A stretch of DNA of 16,623 nucleotides from Elusimicrobia bacterium RIFOXYB2_FULL_49_7 (GTDB taxonomy: Bacteria; Fibrobacterota; OXYB2-FULL-49-7). This document shows positions 6,703 through 13,887 of the stretch, in pieces. Each line of letters begins with the position of its first letter. Within the stretch, counting starts at the first letter, position 1. The notes under the pieces are model-generated. The model did no database searches. It was not told the origin of the DNA and saw nothing but the letters and a program-made list of their open reading frames with translations. Where the stretch lies: contig MGVN01000003.1 in NCBI GenBank assembly GCA_001800515.1, forward strand, positions 194-16,816, written 5' to 3'. The translations under genes were made by a program, and so were the position numbers.

Positions 6703-8556
6703 CTAAGATTCCTTGATGAGGCTTACTAAAATATCAATTCCCTCATTCTCCGCTTTGGCCGCTGCCGTACTTTGGAGAATAAAGCTTTCTTCAATTGCCG
6801 GGCTATGCGCTTCATCATAGTCATCAATGATCTTACGGCCACGCACTTCATCCTTTTGCCGACACTCCAGAACACTCGCCGCCATTGAGAGATTCATTTT
6901 CTTTAATTCCAAGAGCGCGGTCCTTTGAGAAACCGTTTTGCATTCTGTTTCATAAAGGTGGCAGGCGTGAGAGTTCCAATAGAGGCTGCCGTCTGTCTTC
7001 AATGAATAGAAAAGTTCCCGGAATAAATAATACCGGATAAATTCGGAATAAACCGAAATTCCATTCTGGCGCCAAGATTCGGTTATATAATTCTTGCCAA
7101 GACCCGGGATATCCTTTTCAGTGTAAAAAGATTTCTTTTCAGTCACAGCTTGCAAACGATTCCGGGCAACCACCATTCCATCAATAATGGCAGGACGGAA
7201 AACATCATATTCAATCTTGGCCCGTTTTGCCTTATTGCGCTTACGGTATTTCCACTCATTCCGACGGATAAAAAAGAGATTGTCGGACAATACCCAACCC
7301 GGCAGAAGCTCATTGTATGCGGGTGAAACACCCGGGATGGTTTCAGCCGGTAAATTAATCAGCGAAAATGGGAATGCCACCCGCTGCGGCAAGGTATTCA
7401 CATTGGTGGCAATAATGGAATAAGGTGAGGCGCTATAATTGGCCGGAAATTTGATACTGGTGGAAAGGCCGAAAAAGAGCCCTTCACCGGGCAGAATCTC
7501 CTGATCCGGCGCACGGGAAGTATGATTACTACCTACATTGGCACCATAAGCAATATTGCCTTTGCCTTCCGGCCAAAAAGCGGATATCAGCAAACTTTGG
7601 TGGTGGAAGCCGACAAAGGGACCAATAAGAGATGAAGTCACTTCGCCTTTTGCCACTCCGGAATTAGCACCTAAAATGGATTGATGAACCTTTCCGTGAA
7701 AGGCGACATGAGAGTGTTCTATGAGTACTGACTGCGTACAAATCCCCATGGAAAGCACCTCTGCTCCCCATTGCACTATGGCCTCTTTCACAAATGCACC
7801 ATCCGAGATACGGGCAGGTTCTTCCTGATTACTTAAAATTGTTGTCTCTTCAACCAACACAGCATTATTGATTTCACCATAATCTCCTAAAAAGACATTA
7901 TGGACTTTATTCGTATTGAGGATGCGGGCATGACAACCCACCACCCCCCAATCCGACCGGGCATAAGAGGCATACTCTTTGACCAACGCTTCATATTCCG
8001 TAAGGAGACGCTTGTCCTGCCGATGGGTCATAAGAATAGCTGCTGCCTCCAGGGTCATTTCCGCATAAACAGCCACACTACGCCCACCGGTCTCAATACC
8101 GATTTCATCGAGCAAACTGCCGTTAAAAAAGGTACAGCCCGGTGATACCTGAAGGTTTCCGCAATCCGATAGCGCAGCGCCGGTCCGAATACGATAATTC
8201 GAGATACCCGACACGCCTTTTATGAAGACATCATCTTCAATCTTCGCATCAAAAAGAACACTGTTGTATATACCCGCTTTTCTTCGGATGCCATTAACCT
8301 CAAACTCCCCTTTTTGGACGCCGATTTCAATTCGGCCGAAAAAAGTATTCTGCCAAATACGGCGAGGGGTAAAATCAGGAGCCACCCGAATCTGAGACCA
8401 GTCACCGGTGGCAAGATTCCCCTGTTTCAACAAAAGATCTATTTCCGTGTCAGACAGTGCGCGCAAATCCGAAGCAATAGGCGTTTGGGCTGTCTTTATA
8501 TCCTGTAAAAAAGAGGAGTGTTTAAGGGCTTCTTTAACTTGAATAAGTAGGTCCAT
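6703..8556 (-). CDS. DUF4954-like protein with left-handed beta-helix (hexapeptide) repeats
   Basis: A 617-residue protein I recognise as resembling DUF4954, a family of unknown function. The middle part (about 95-400) has irregular hexapeptide-type beta-helix repeats like those of sugar nucleotidyltransferases and acyltransferases, for example YNSVLFDAKIEDDVFIKG and NNAVLVEETTILSN. A conserved-looking segment GANVGSNHTSRAPDQE spans 338-353. The C-terminal third (about 430-617) is charged and probably helical. There is no signal peptide or membrane segment. It is the first gene of the leftward operon. The ATG at 8556 has GAGG very close upstream and GGAG 11 nt away, so initiation looks only moderate. 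A sugar- or nucleotide-linked role would be a guess from fold alone. Confidence 0.72.
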   Translation of the reverse strand: MDLLIQVKEALKHSSFLQDIKTAQTPIASDLRALSDTEIDLLLKQGNLATGDWSQIRVAPDFTPRRIWQNTFFGRIEIGVQKGEFEVNGIRRKAGIYNSVLFDAKIEDDVFIKGVSGISNYRIRTGAALSDCGNLQVSPGCTFFNGSLLDEIGIETGGRSVAVYAEMTLEAAAILMTHRQDKRLLTEYEALVKEYASYARSDWGVVGCHARILNTNKVHNVFLGDYGEINNAVLVEETTILSNQEEPARISDGAFVKEAIVQWGAEVLSMGICTQSVLIEHSHVAFHGKVHQSILGANSGVAKGEVTSSLIGPFVGFHHQSLLISAFWPEGKGNIAYGANVGSNHTSRAPDQEILPGEGLFFGLSTSIKFPANYSASPYSIIATNVNTLPQRVAFPFSLINLPAETIPGVSPAYNELLPGWVLSDNLFFIRRNEWKYRKRNKAKRAKIEYDVFRPAIIDGMVVARNRLQAVTEKKSFYTEKDIPGLGKNYITESWRQNGISVYSEFIRYYLFRELFYSLKTDGSLYWNSHACHLYETECKTVSQRTALLELKKMNLSMAASVLECRQKDEVRGRKIIDDYDEAHSPAIEESFILQSTAAAKAENEGIDILVSLIKES

Positions 8557-8604
8557 ATCCTCATTTCTCCAGGTTATTAAACAGGTCTTATCTCTTTAAA
8601 ATAC

Positions 8605-8633
8605 AATATAATATTCATATCCGGACACCACAA
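8605..8633 (-). promoter_or_regulatory. Putative promoter of the leftward DUF4954-miaA operon
   Basis: On the reverse strand, TTGTGG (8633-8628) and TATATT (8610-8605) are separated by exactly 17 nt, and the first ATG lies about 50 nt downstream at 8556. The -10 matches consensus at 5 of 6 bases and the -35 at 3 of 6. The region is AT-rich, so other pairs are possible. Confidence 0.35.
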
Positions 8634-8652
8634 TTCAAAGCTGACCTTTCAA

Positions 8653-8679
8653 TTGACATTTCACCCGATTATTTAGCAT
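8653..8679 (+). promoter_or_regulatory. Putative promoter of the carboxyspermidine dehydrogenase gene
   Basis: A perfect -35 hexamer TTGACA lies at 8653-8658. The best -10 is weak: TAGCAT at 8674-8679, with a short 15-nt spacer. The start codon is at 8733. The two divergent promoters would lie back to back in a 176-bp spacer, which shows no other clear structure. Confidence 0.35.
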
Positions 8680-8732
8680 CTTTTAATTCTTTTCCACTCA
8701 TCCTATTGTGAAGATAACGCCAAGGAGAACCC

Positions 8733-9935
8733 ATGAACAGAGTCTTGATTATCGGTGCCGGAGGGGTCGGGAATGTGGTGGTTAAAAAGTGCGCCCAAAT
8801 CCCGGAGGTCTTTTCGGACATTATCCTCGCCAGCCGGACCCTTCCTAAATGCCGTATCATCCAACAAGAAGTCCCTTCTAAAAAGCCCATCCGAATAGCC
8901 AAAGTGGATGCAGACAACCCTCGAGAAATGGCGGATTTGCTCCGCCGTTTTCGGCCCAATCTGGTCATCAATGTGGCACTGCCCTATCAGGATCTCCCCA
9001 TCATGGAGGCCTGTCTCCAAACCGGGACCCATTACTTGGATACGGCCAATTATGAACCTAAAAATGTGGCTAAATTCGAATATAAATGGCAATGGGCCTA
9101 TCGGAAACGATTTCGGGAAAAGGGAATAATGGCCCTGCTCGGTAGTGGTTTTGATCCCGGCGTCACCAATGTCTTCTGCGCATATGCTCAGAAACATTAC
9201 TTTGATACTATTGAAACCGTCGATATCCTCGACTGTAATGCCGGCAGCCACGGTCACCCCTTTGCCACCAACTTCAACCCGGAAATCAATATTCGTGAAA
9301 TCACCCAAAAAGGCAAATACTGGAAGAACGGAAAATGGATTGAAATCCCGCCGCTGTCACGTCACTTTCTCTTCCGGTATCCGAAAATCGGGGCTAAGGA
9401 GAGCTATCTACTTTACCATGAAGAGTTGGAATCCTTGGTAAAACACCTCAAAGGGCTGAAACAGATTCGCTTTTGGATGACCTTCGGCGAAGCCTATCTC
9501 AACCATCTTCGCGTACTGCAAAATGTGGGGATGACCCGAATTGATCCAATCGAATTCGAAGGTAATAAGATTGTTCCACTCCAATTTCTGAAAGCAGTGC
9601 TGCCCGACCCCGGCTCACTGGGGGTAAGTTATCACGGCAAAACCAATATCGGTTGCCTTTTCAAAGGTAGGAAGTCGGGAAAAGATCGTTCTCTCTATCT
9701 CTATAACATCTGCGATCACACGAAATGCTATCAGGAAGTGCAGGCGCAAGCCGTCTCCTATACCACAGGTGTTCCGGCAGTCATCGGCGCTATGATGATT
9801 CTTCAAAAGAAATGGTTCAAACCCGGCGTATGGAACATGGAACAATTTAATCCCGATCCCTTTATGAAAGAATTAAGTGCGCGTGGTCTACCTTGGATAG
9901 TGGAACAAAATAAGGAATGGAAGATTCCGGATTGA
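8733..9935 (+). CDS. Carboxynorspermidine/carboxyspermidine dehydrogenase (saccharopine dehydrogenase family)
   Basis: This enzyme is expected to condense an aldehyde (aspartate semialdehyde) with a diamine and reduce the imine with NADPH, giving carboxyspermidine or carboxynorspermidine in the alternative bacterial polyamine pathway. The N-terminus has the Rossmann motif VLIIGAGGVGNVVV (Gly8, Gly10 and Gly13). ASRTLPKC (about 33-40) follows the second strand. The 400-residue length and the motif CYQEVQAQAVSYTTGVPA near the C-terminus fit this branch better than saccharopine dehydrogenase or saccharopine reductase. The start is fixed by AAGGAG at 8722-8727 with a 5-nt spacer. The gene is monocistronic here: its stop lies 6 nt from the convergent stop at 9942. 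The matching decarboxylase is not in the window. Spermidine versus norspermidine product is unresolved. Confidence 0.85.
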   Translation: MNRVLIIGAGGVGNVVVKKCAQIPEVFSDIILASRTLPKCRIIQQEVPSKKPIRIAKVDADNPREMADLLRRFRPNLVINVALPYQDLPIMEACLQTGTHYLDTANYEPKNVAKFEYKWQWAYRKRFREKGIMALLGSGFDPGVTNVFCAYAQKHYFDTIETVDILDCNAGSHGHPFATNFNPEINIREITQKGKYWKNGKWIEIPPLSRHFLFRYPKIGAKESYLLYHEELESLVKHLKGLKQIRFWMTFGEAYLNHLRVLQNVGMTRIDPIEFEGNKIVPLQFLKAVLPDPGSLGVSYHGKTNIGCLFKGRKSGKDRSLYLYNICDHTKCYQEVQAQAVSYTTGVPAVIGAMMILQKKWFKPGVWNMEQFNPDPFMKELSARGLPWIVEQNKEWKIPD

Positions 9936-9941
9936 AAAGAG

Positions 9942-10328
9942 CTATGGCGCAGGCGGGGTATGCTTTTTTACATATGCTTCCAAGTTTTCAAATATTTCAT
10001 TCTTCTCTTTTTCTTCTGCCTCACTTTTGTGGGTTATTTCCTCCTCGGTTACTTCATCAGGACGAACCACCACTGCTTTTTTTCTCAAGGGTGAAAACCA
10101 ACCGATAAGTACTTTTATTGTAAAAATAAGGATGAAAAGGCCGCCCGCACACACAATTGCTATAGTCGCAGGCATCCCAATGAGTTGCGCGATCTGATTA
10201 AACTGTCTTATTAGAAGGCCTGTTCCACTGATACTTAATTGGTCACCCACCCCTTGGAACACATCCCACCTTGAATCTTTCGCGTAACACGTTGTTGAAG
10301 AAATAATTGCAAGCATCTTCAGAAGCAT
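9942..10328 (-). CDS. Small single-pass membrane protein, unknown function
   Basis: I do not recognise this family. With the ATG at 10328 the protein has 128 residues. Its N-terminus MLLKMLAIISSTTCYA looks like a signal peptide, perhaps cut before KDS. A short polar region follows, then one transmembrane helix (around IGMPATIAIVCAGGLFILIF). The tail is highly charged and Glu/Lys-rich (EVTEEEITHKSEAEEKEKNE), ending in PPAP. No SD precedes this start. Alternatives are ATGs at 10388 or 10382, or a TTG at 10418 that overlaps the dnaE stop. I prefer 10328 because a good promoter (10418-10390) would start transcription downstream of 10390 and because of the signal peptide. The 5' half is more AT-rich than its neighbours. 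It follows dnaE and converges on the polyamine gene. Confidence 0.6.
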   Translation of the reverse strand: MLLKMLAIISSTTCYAKDSRWDVFQGVGDQLSISGTGLLIRQFNQIAQLIGMPATIAIVCAGGLFILIFTIKVLIGWFSPLRKKAVVVRPDEVTEEEITHKSEAEEKEKNEIFENLEAYVKKHTPPAP

Positions 10329-10389
10329 TGTCTGATACGTTGGCAAATATTCTTGTGGAGGACGTTTTCCAAACTTATTCATATACATA

Positions 10390-10418
10390 TTAATAGCATA
10401 AATAAGAAGAAATGTCAA
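10390..10418 (-). promoter_or_regulatory. Putative promoter overlapping the dnaE stop, driving the small membrane protein
   Basis: On the reverse strand a perfect -35 TTGACA (10418-10413) is followed after exactly 17 nt by TATTAA (10395-10390), with an extended -10 TGC directly upstream. The -35 overlaps the dnaE stop codon. The predicted start of transcription near 10383 lies just upstream of the signal-peptide start at 10328. The small gene could therefore be expressed independently of the dnaE operon. Confidence 0.5.
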
Positions 10419-13400
10419 TAGTCGCGACCAAGCCAGACATTCTCATGGCCGATGACATCGCGCAAACGAATAAGAAATTCCTTGGAGTGGCAGACCTTCA
10501 GTTGGCCGGCACGAATAACGAACTCCTGGGCCTGCGAGCTTAACACGTGGATCAAAAAAGAACAGGGCCCTGGATGTGCTGAAGCAAGAGCATGTAATGA
10601 TTTGAGTCTCTCCTCTTCCAACCCATCCGTGAGCAGACGAACATGCACGGATTTGGTCAGTTTTTCCCGTGCTTCCAGAGCAGGTAGAATGCGTTCGGCA
10701 ATGAGTTTCGGTTTTGTCTCATTGGATTTATCCAGCATCCCGCTCACGAAAATAATGGCATCCTCCTGTAAATAGGCACTGACTTGCTCGAAAACAGAAC
10801 TGAAAACAACGATTTCCAGATTGCCGTCAAAATCCTCCAGTTGAATAAAAGCCATTTGCTTGTTCTTTTTATCCATCAACCGACGTATGGACAAAAGCAC
10901 ACCACCCGCCACGACCTTGGCGCCGGCCGCATGCAGCTTGAAGCTCTCCGAATTCATGCGAAGGGTGGCAAAACCGTAAATCTCATCTTCAAAATCACGC
11001 AGGGGATGGCCGGACACGTAAAACCCCAGGGTTTCCTTCTCTTTTTTCAACACATCGGAATAGAGCCAAGGTTCCACGTCCGGCAAAGCCGGCTCCTCGG
11101 CCTGGATGGCCGCCTCTTCCCCTCCGCCTCCACCGAAAAGCGAAGTTTGACCCGTTTCCCGATCCCGTTGCGCGGCAACACCGAATTCCATGGCCCGTTC
11201 AATACCCGCAAACAGCTGCGACCGGTTACCCAAGAGTTTATCCAACGCACCGGAGCAGATGAGTGCTTCCAGTACCCGCTTATTGACACTTTTCAAATCC
11301 ACTCGGCCGCAAAGCTCAAAAAGAGAACGGAAAGGGCCGTTCTTGTCTCGTTCCGCGAGAATCATTTCCAAGGCGCCCACGCCCACGTTCTTAATGGCAC
11401 CGAGCCCGAACATGATACGGCCCTTTTCCACGGCTTTAAACTGGATACCGCTTATATTGATATCCGGCGGCATCACATGAATACCCATACGTTTACACTC
11501 GTTCATGAGAATAACCACACGATCCGTATCATTGAGTTCAGAGGTCATATTGGCGGACATAAACTCTTCCGGAAAGTTGGCCTTAAGCCAGGCGGTTTGA
11601 TAGGCGATGTAGGAATAGGCGGCGGCATGTGATTTATTGAAACCATACTCTGCGAATTTAGCCAGTAGATCATAGATTTCCCCGGCCAGCTTTTCCGGGA
11701 AACGATGGGCGCGTGCGCCGGCAACAAACTCCTCCTTCATTTTATCCATTTCTTCTTTCTTCTTTTTCCCCATGGCCCGTCGCAGAATATCCGCTTTACC
11801 CAGACTGAAACCACCCACAATCTGTGCGATCTGCATCACCTGTTCCTGATAAACGATGATACCGTAGGTCTCCTTCAACACGGTTTCCAAGGAGGGATGG
11901 TAATAATTGATGGTCTCCTTGCCGTGTTTGCGGTGAATATAAGAGGGAATATTCTCCATGGGGCCCGGCCGGTAGAGGGCGTTCATGGCAATAATATCCT
12001 CCATGGTGTTCGGCATGAGCTTGCGCAGATATTCCTGCATGCCCGAAGACTCGAACTGAAACACACCGACCGTCTCGCCCTTGGAAAAGAGTTCATAGGT
12101 CCGCCTGTCATCCAACGGCAAAGTATCCAGATCAATAGTGCGGCCATGGTTCAAGCGCACCTGTTTCAGGGCATCCTCCAGAACCGCCAAATTTCGGAGT
12201 CCAAGAAAATCCATCTTGAGAAGTCCCACGGCCTCCACATCATCCTTATCATACTGGGTAACCAGCATGTCGGTCTCTTTCTGAGTGTAAAGCGGCGAAT
12301 AATTCATTACGTTATTCGGCGCAATAATGACACCCGCCGCATGAACACCTGGCTGACGCTTAATACCTTCCAGGGTTTTGGCAATCTTCCACCATTTTTT
12401 ATAGAGCACGCTTCCGGAAAAAGCGCTTTTCAGCTCCGGAATGGACAGGGCATCGTTCAGCTTCACATTAGGGCCGGTTGGGATGAACTTAAGCAGGTCA
12501 TTGACCTCGTTCAACGGAATACTTAAGACGCGCGCCACATCACGGAGCGCCCCTTTTGCATTCATGCTGCCGAGCGTGCCTATCTGGCAGACGCAATCCT
12601 TGCCATAGCGTTCAATGACATATTGGATGACCCGGTTGCGATCTCGATCCGTGAAATCCACATCGATATCGGGCATGCTGACCCGTTCCGGGTTGAGGAA
12701 ACGTTCGAAAAGCAGCGCATGTTTGAGCGGATCCACATTGGTAATATGGATACAATAAGAGACCAGGCTTCCCACGCAAGAACCGCGTCCCGGTCCTACA
12801 AAGATGCCCATATTTCGGGCCGCACGGATAAAATCCCAGACAATGAGCATATAACCGCTCACTTTCATCTTTCGCATCACCTCTAATTCAAATTCCAAGC
12901 GCTTTGACAAGGTCTTGATCTGCTCCGACTCAGCTTCGGGATAGCGTTTTTTCAGCCCCGTTCTGGAAAGATGGGCCAGATAATCATCGTCATCCGCAAA
13001 GCCCTCCTCTTTTGGGGCGTTCGGCCAAAAATATTTCTTTCCCAATTCCAAATTGACATTACAGGCCTCGGCTATCTTGACGGAATTCTCCAAGGCACCG
13101 GGGATGTGACCGAAAAGCTGCTTCATCTGATCGTAGGACTTGAAGAATATTTGATCCGTGGAAAAACGCATCCGCTTTTCATCGTTCAAGGTAGTCTGGG
13201 TCTGAAGGCAAAGGAGCGCCTCATGGGCCTCATAATCCTCCTGCCGTAAATAGTGGCAGTCATTGGTGGCCACCAGACCCACCCCCTCCTCCTTTGCTAA
13301 TCGAAGGAGCCGTTCATTGGCGATTTTCTCCTTGTCGATGCCGTGATCCTGAAGTTCCAGATAAAAATGGTCGACCCCGAAAATCTCCTGATATTCCTTC

Positions 13401-13885
13401 AGCGCTGTTCGTGCCGCCGCATCATCCCCCTTGATCAGGGCATAGGGGATTTCACCTTGAATACAGGAGGACATGCCGATCAATCCATGCCCGTGCTTGC
13501 GTAACAACTCCTTATCAATACGCGGCCGTGAATAAAATCCTTCCATATACGCAAAAGAGGCCAACTTTATCAGGTTGCGGTATCCTTCTTCATTGCGTGC
13601 CAACAGAATGAGATGGTTATACTTTCGAGCGTCCTTGCTGTAATTCCGGTTGAACCGCGAATCCACAGCCATATACGCCTCATACCCGAGAATGGGCTTG
13701 ACCCCTTTTTTAGTCGCCTCTTTGAAAAAATCGACTAACCCGAACACCGAACCATGATCCGTGATGGCCACGGCAGGCATCCCAAATTCGGCAGCAGCGG
13801 CCACCAGATCGCGTATTTTAATGGCGCCGTCGAGAAAACTGCAGTCCGTGTGATTATGGAGATGAACAAAGGGTTTGAATGACAT
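10415..13885 (-). CDS. dnaE: DNA polymerase III alpha subunit DnaE
   Basis: This is the catalytic subunit of the replicative DNA polymerase, 1156 residues, full length for DnaE1. An N-terminal PHP domain (1-about 215) keeps all nine metal-ligand positions by pattern: His10, His12, Asp19, His44, Glu69, His91, Cys141, Asp209 and His211. The polymerase core has the acidic motif PDIDVDF (405-411) and Asp559 in KMDFLGLRNL, with GPGRGSCVGSLVSYC at 364-378. A helix-hairpin-helix region lies around 828-870. QTSLF (913-917) matches the beta-clamp binding motif, followed by a glycine-rich linker. An OB-fold is at about 990-1070 (FIQLEDFDGNLEIVVF). GGAGG inside the end of the upstream gene, 8 nt before the ATG, supports the start. 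Only 2 nt separate it from that gene's stop. Confidence 0.97.
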   Translation of the reverse strand: MSFKPFVHLHNHTDCSFLDGAIKIRDLVAAAAEFGMPAVAITDHGSVFGLVDFFKEATKKGVKPILGYEAYMAVDSRFNRNYSKDARKYNHLILLARNEEGYRNLIKLASFAYMEGFYSRPRIDKELLRKHGHGLIGMSSCIQGEIPYALIKGDDAAARTALKEYQEIFGVDHFYLELQDHGIDKEKIANERLLRLAKEEGVGLVATNDCHYLRQEDYEAHEALLCLQTQTTLNDEKRMRFSTDQIFFKSYDQMKQLFGHIPGALENSVKIAEACNVNLELGKKYFWPNAPKEEGFADDDDYLAHLSRTGLKKRYPEAESEQIKTLSKRLEFELEVMRKMKVSGYMLIVWDFIRAARNMGIFVGPGRGSCVGSLVSYCIHITNVDPLKHALLFERFLNPERVSMPDIDVDFTDRDRNRVIQYVIERYGKDCVCQIGTLGSMNAKGALRDVARVLSIPLNEVNDLLKFIPTGPNVKLNDALSIPELKSAFSGSVLYKKWWKIAKTLEGIKRQPGVHAAGVIIAPNNVMNYSPLYTQKETDMLVTQYDKDDVEAVGLLKMDFLGLRNLAVLEDALKQVRLNHGRTIDLDTLPLDDRRTYELFSKGETVGVFQFESSGMQEYLRKLMPNTMEDIIAMNALYRPGPMENIPSYIHRKHGKETINYYHPSLETVLKETYGIIVYQEQVMQIAQIVGGFSLGKADILRRAMGKKKKEEMDKMKEEFVAGARAHRFPEKLAGEIYDLLAKFAEYGFNKSHAAAYSYIAYQTAWLKANFPEEFMSANMTSELNDTDRVVILMNECKRMGIHVMPPDINISGIQFKAVEKGRIMFGLGAIKNVGVGALEMILAERDKNGPFRSLFELCGRVDLKSVNKRVLEALICSGALDKLLGNRSQLFAGIERAMEFGVAAQRDRETGQTSLFGGGGGEEAAIQAEEPALPDVEPWLYSDVLKKEKETLGFYVSGHPLRDFEDEIYGFATLRMNSESFKLHAAGAKVVAGGVLLSIRRLMDKKNKQMAFIQLEDFDGNLEIVVFSSVFEQVSAYLQEDAIIFVSGMLDKSNETKPKLIAERILPALEAREKLTKSVHVRLLTDGLEEERLKSLHALASAHPGPCSFLIHVLSSQAQEFVIRAGQLKVCHSKEFLIRLRDVIGHENVWLGRDY

Positions 13886-13887
13886 GC

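Noticed and set aside
9936..9990. Terminator between the polyamine gene and the small membrane gene
   Set aside because: A T-run is present (around 9965), but no stem of convincing length precedes it on either strand.
10329..10418. TTG start at 10418 for the small membrane protein, overlapping the dnaE stop
   Set aside because: No SD is seen, and the TTG lies within the -35 box of a good promoter. The downstream ATG gives a clean signal peptide. The longer forms remain possible.
10784..12526. Two long open frames (282 and 273 codons) opposite dnaE
   Set aside because: They lie antisense to strongly conserved DnaE coding sequence, have low-complexity, non-family translations and no convincing SD. 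They are shadows of codon bias.
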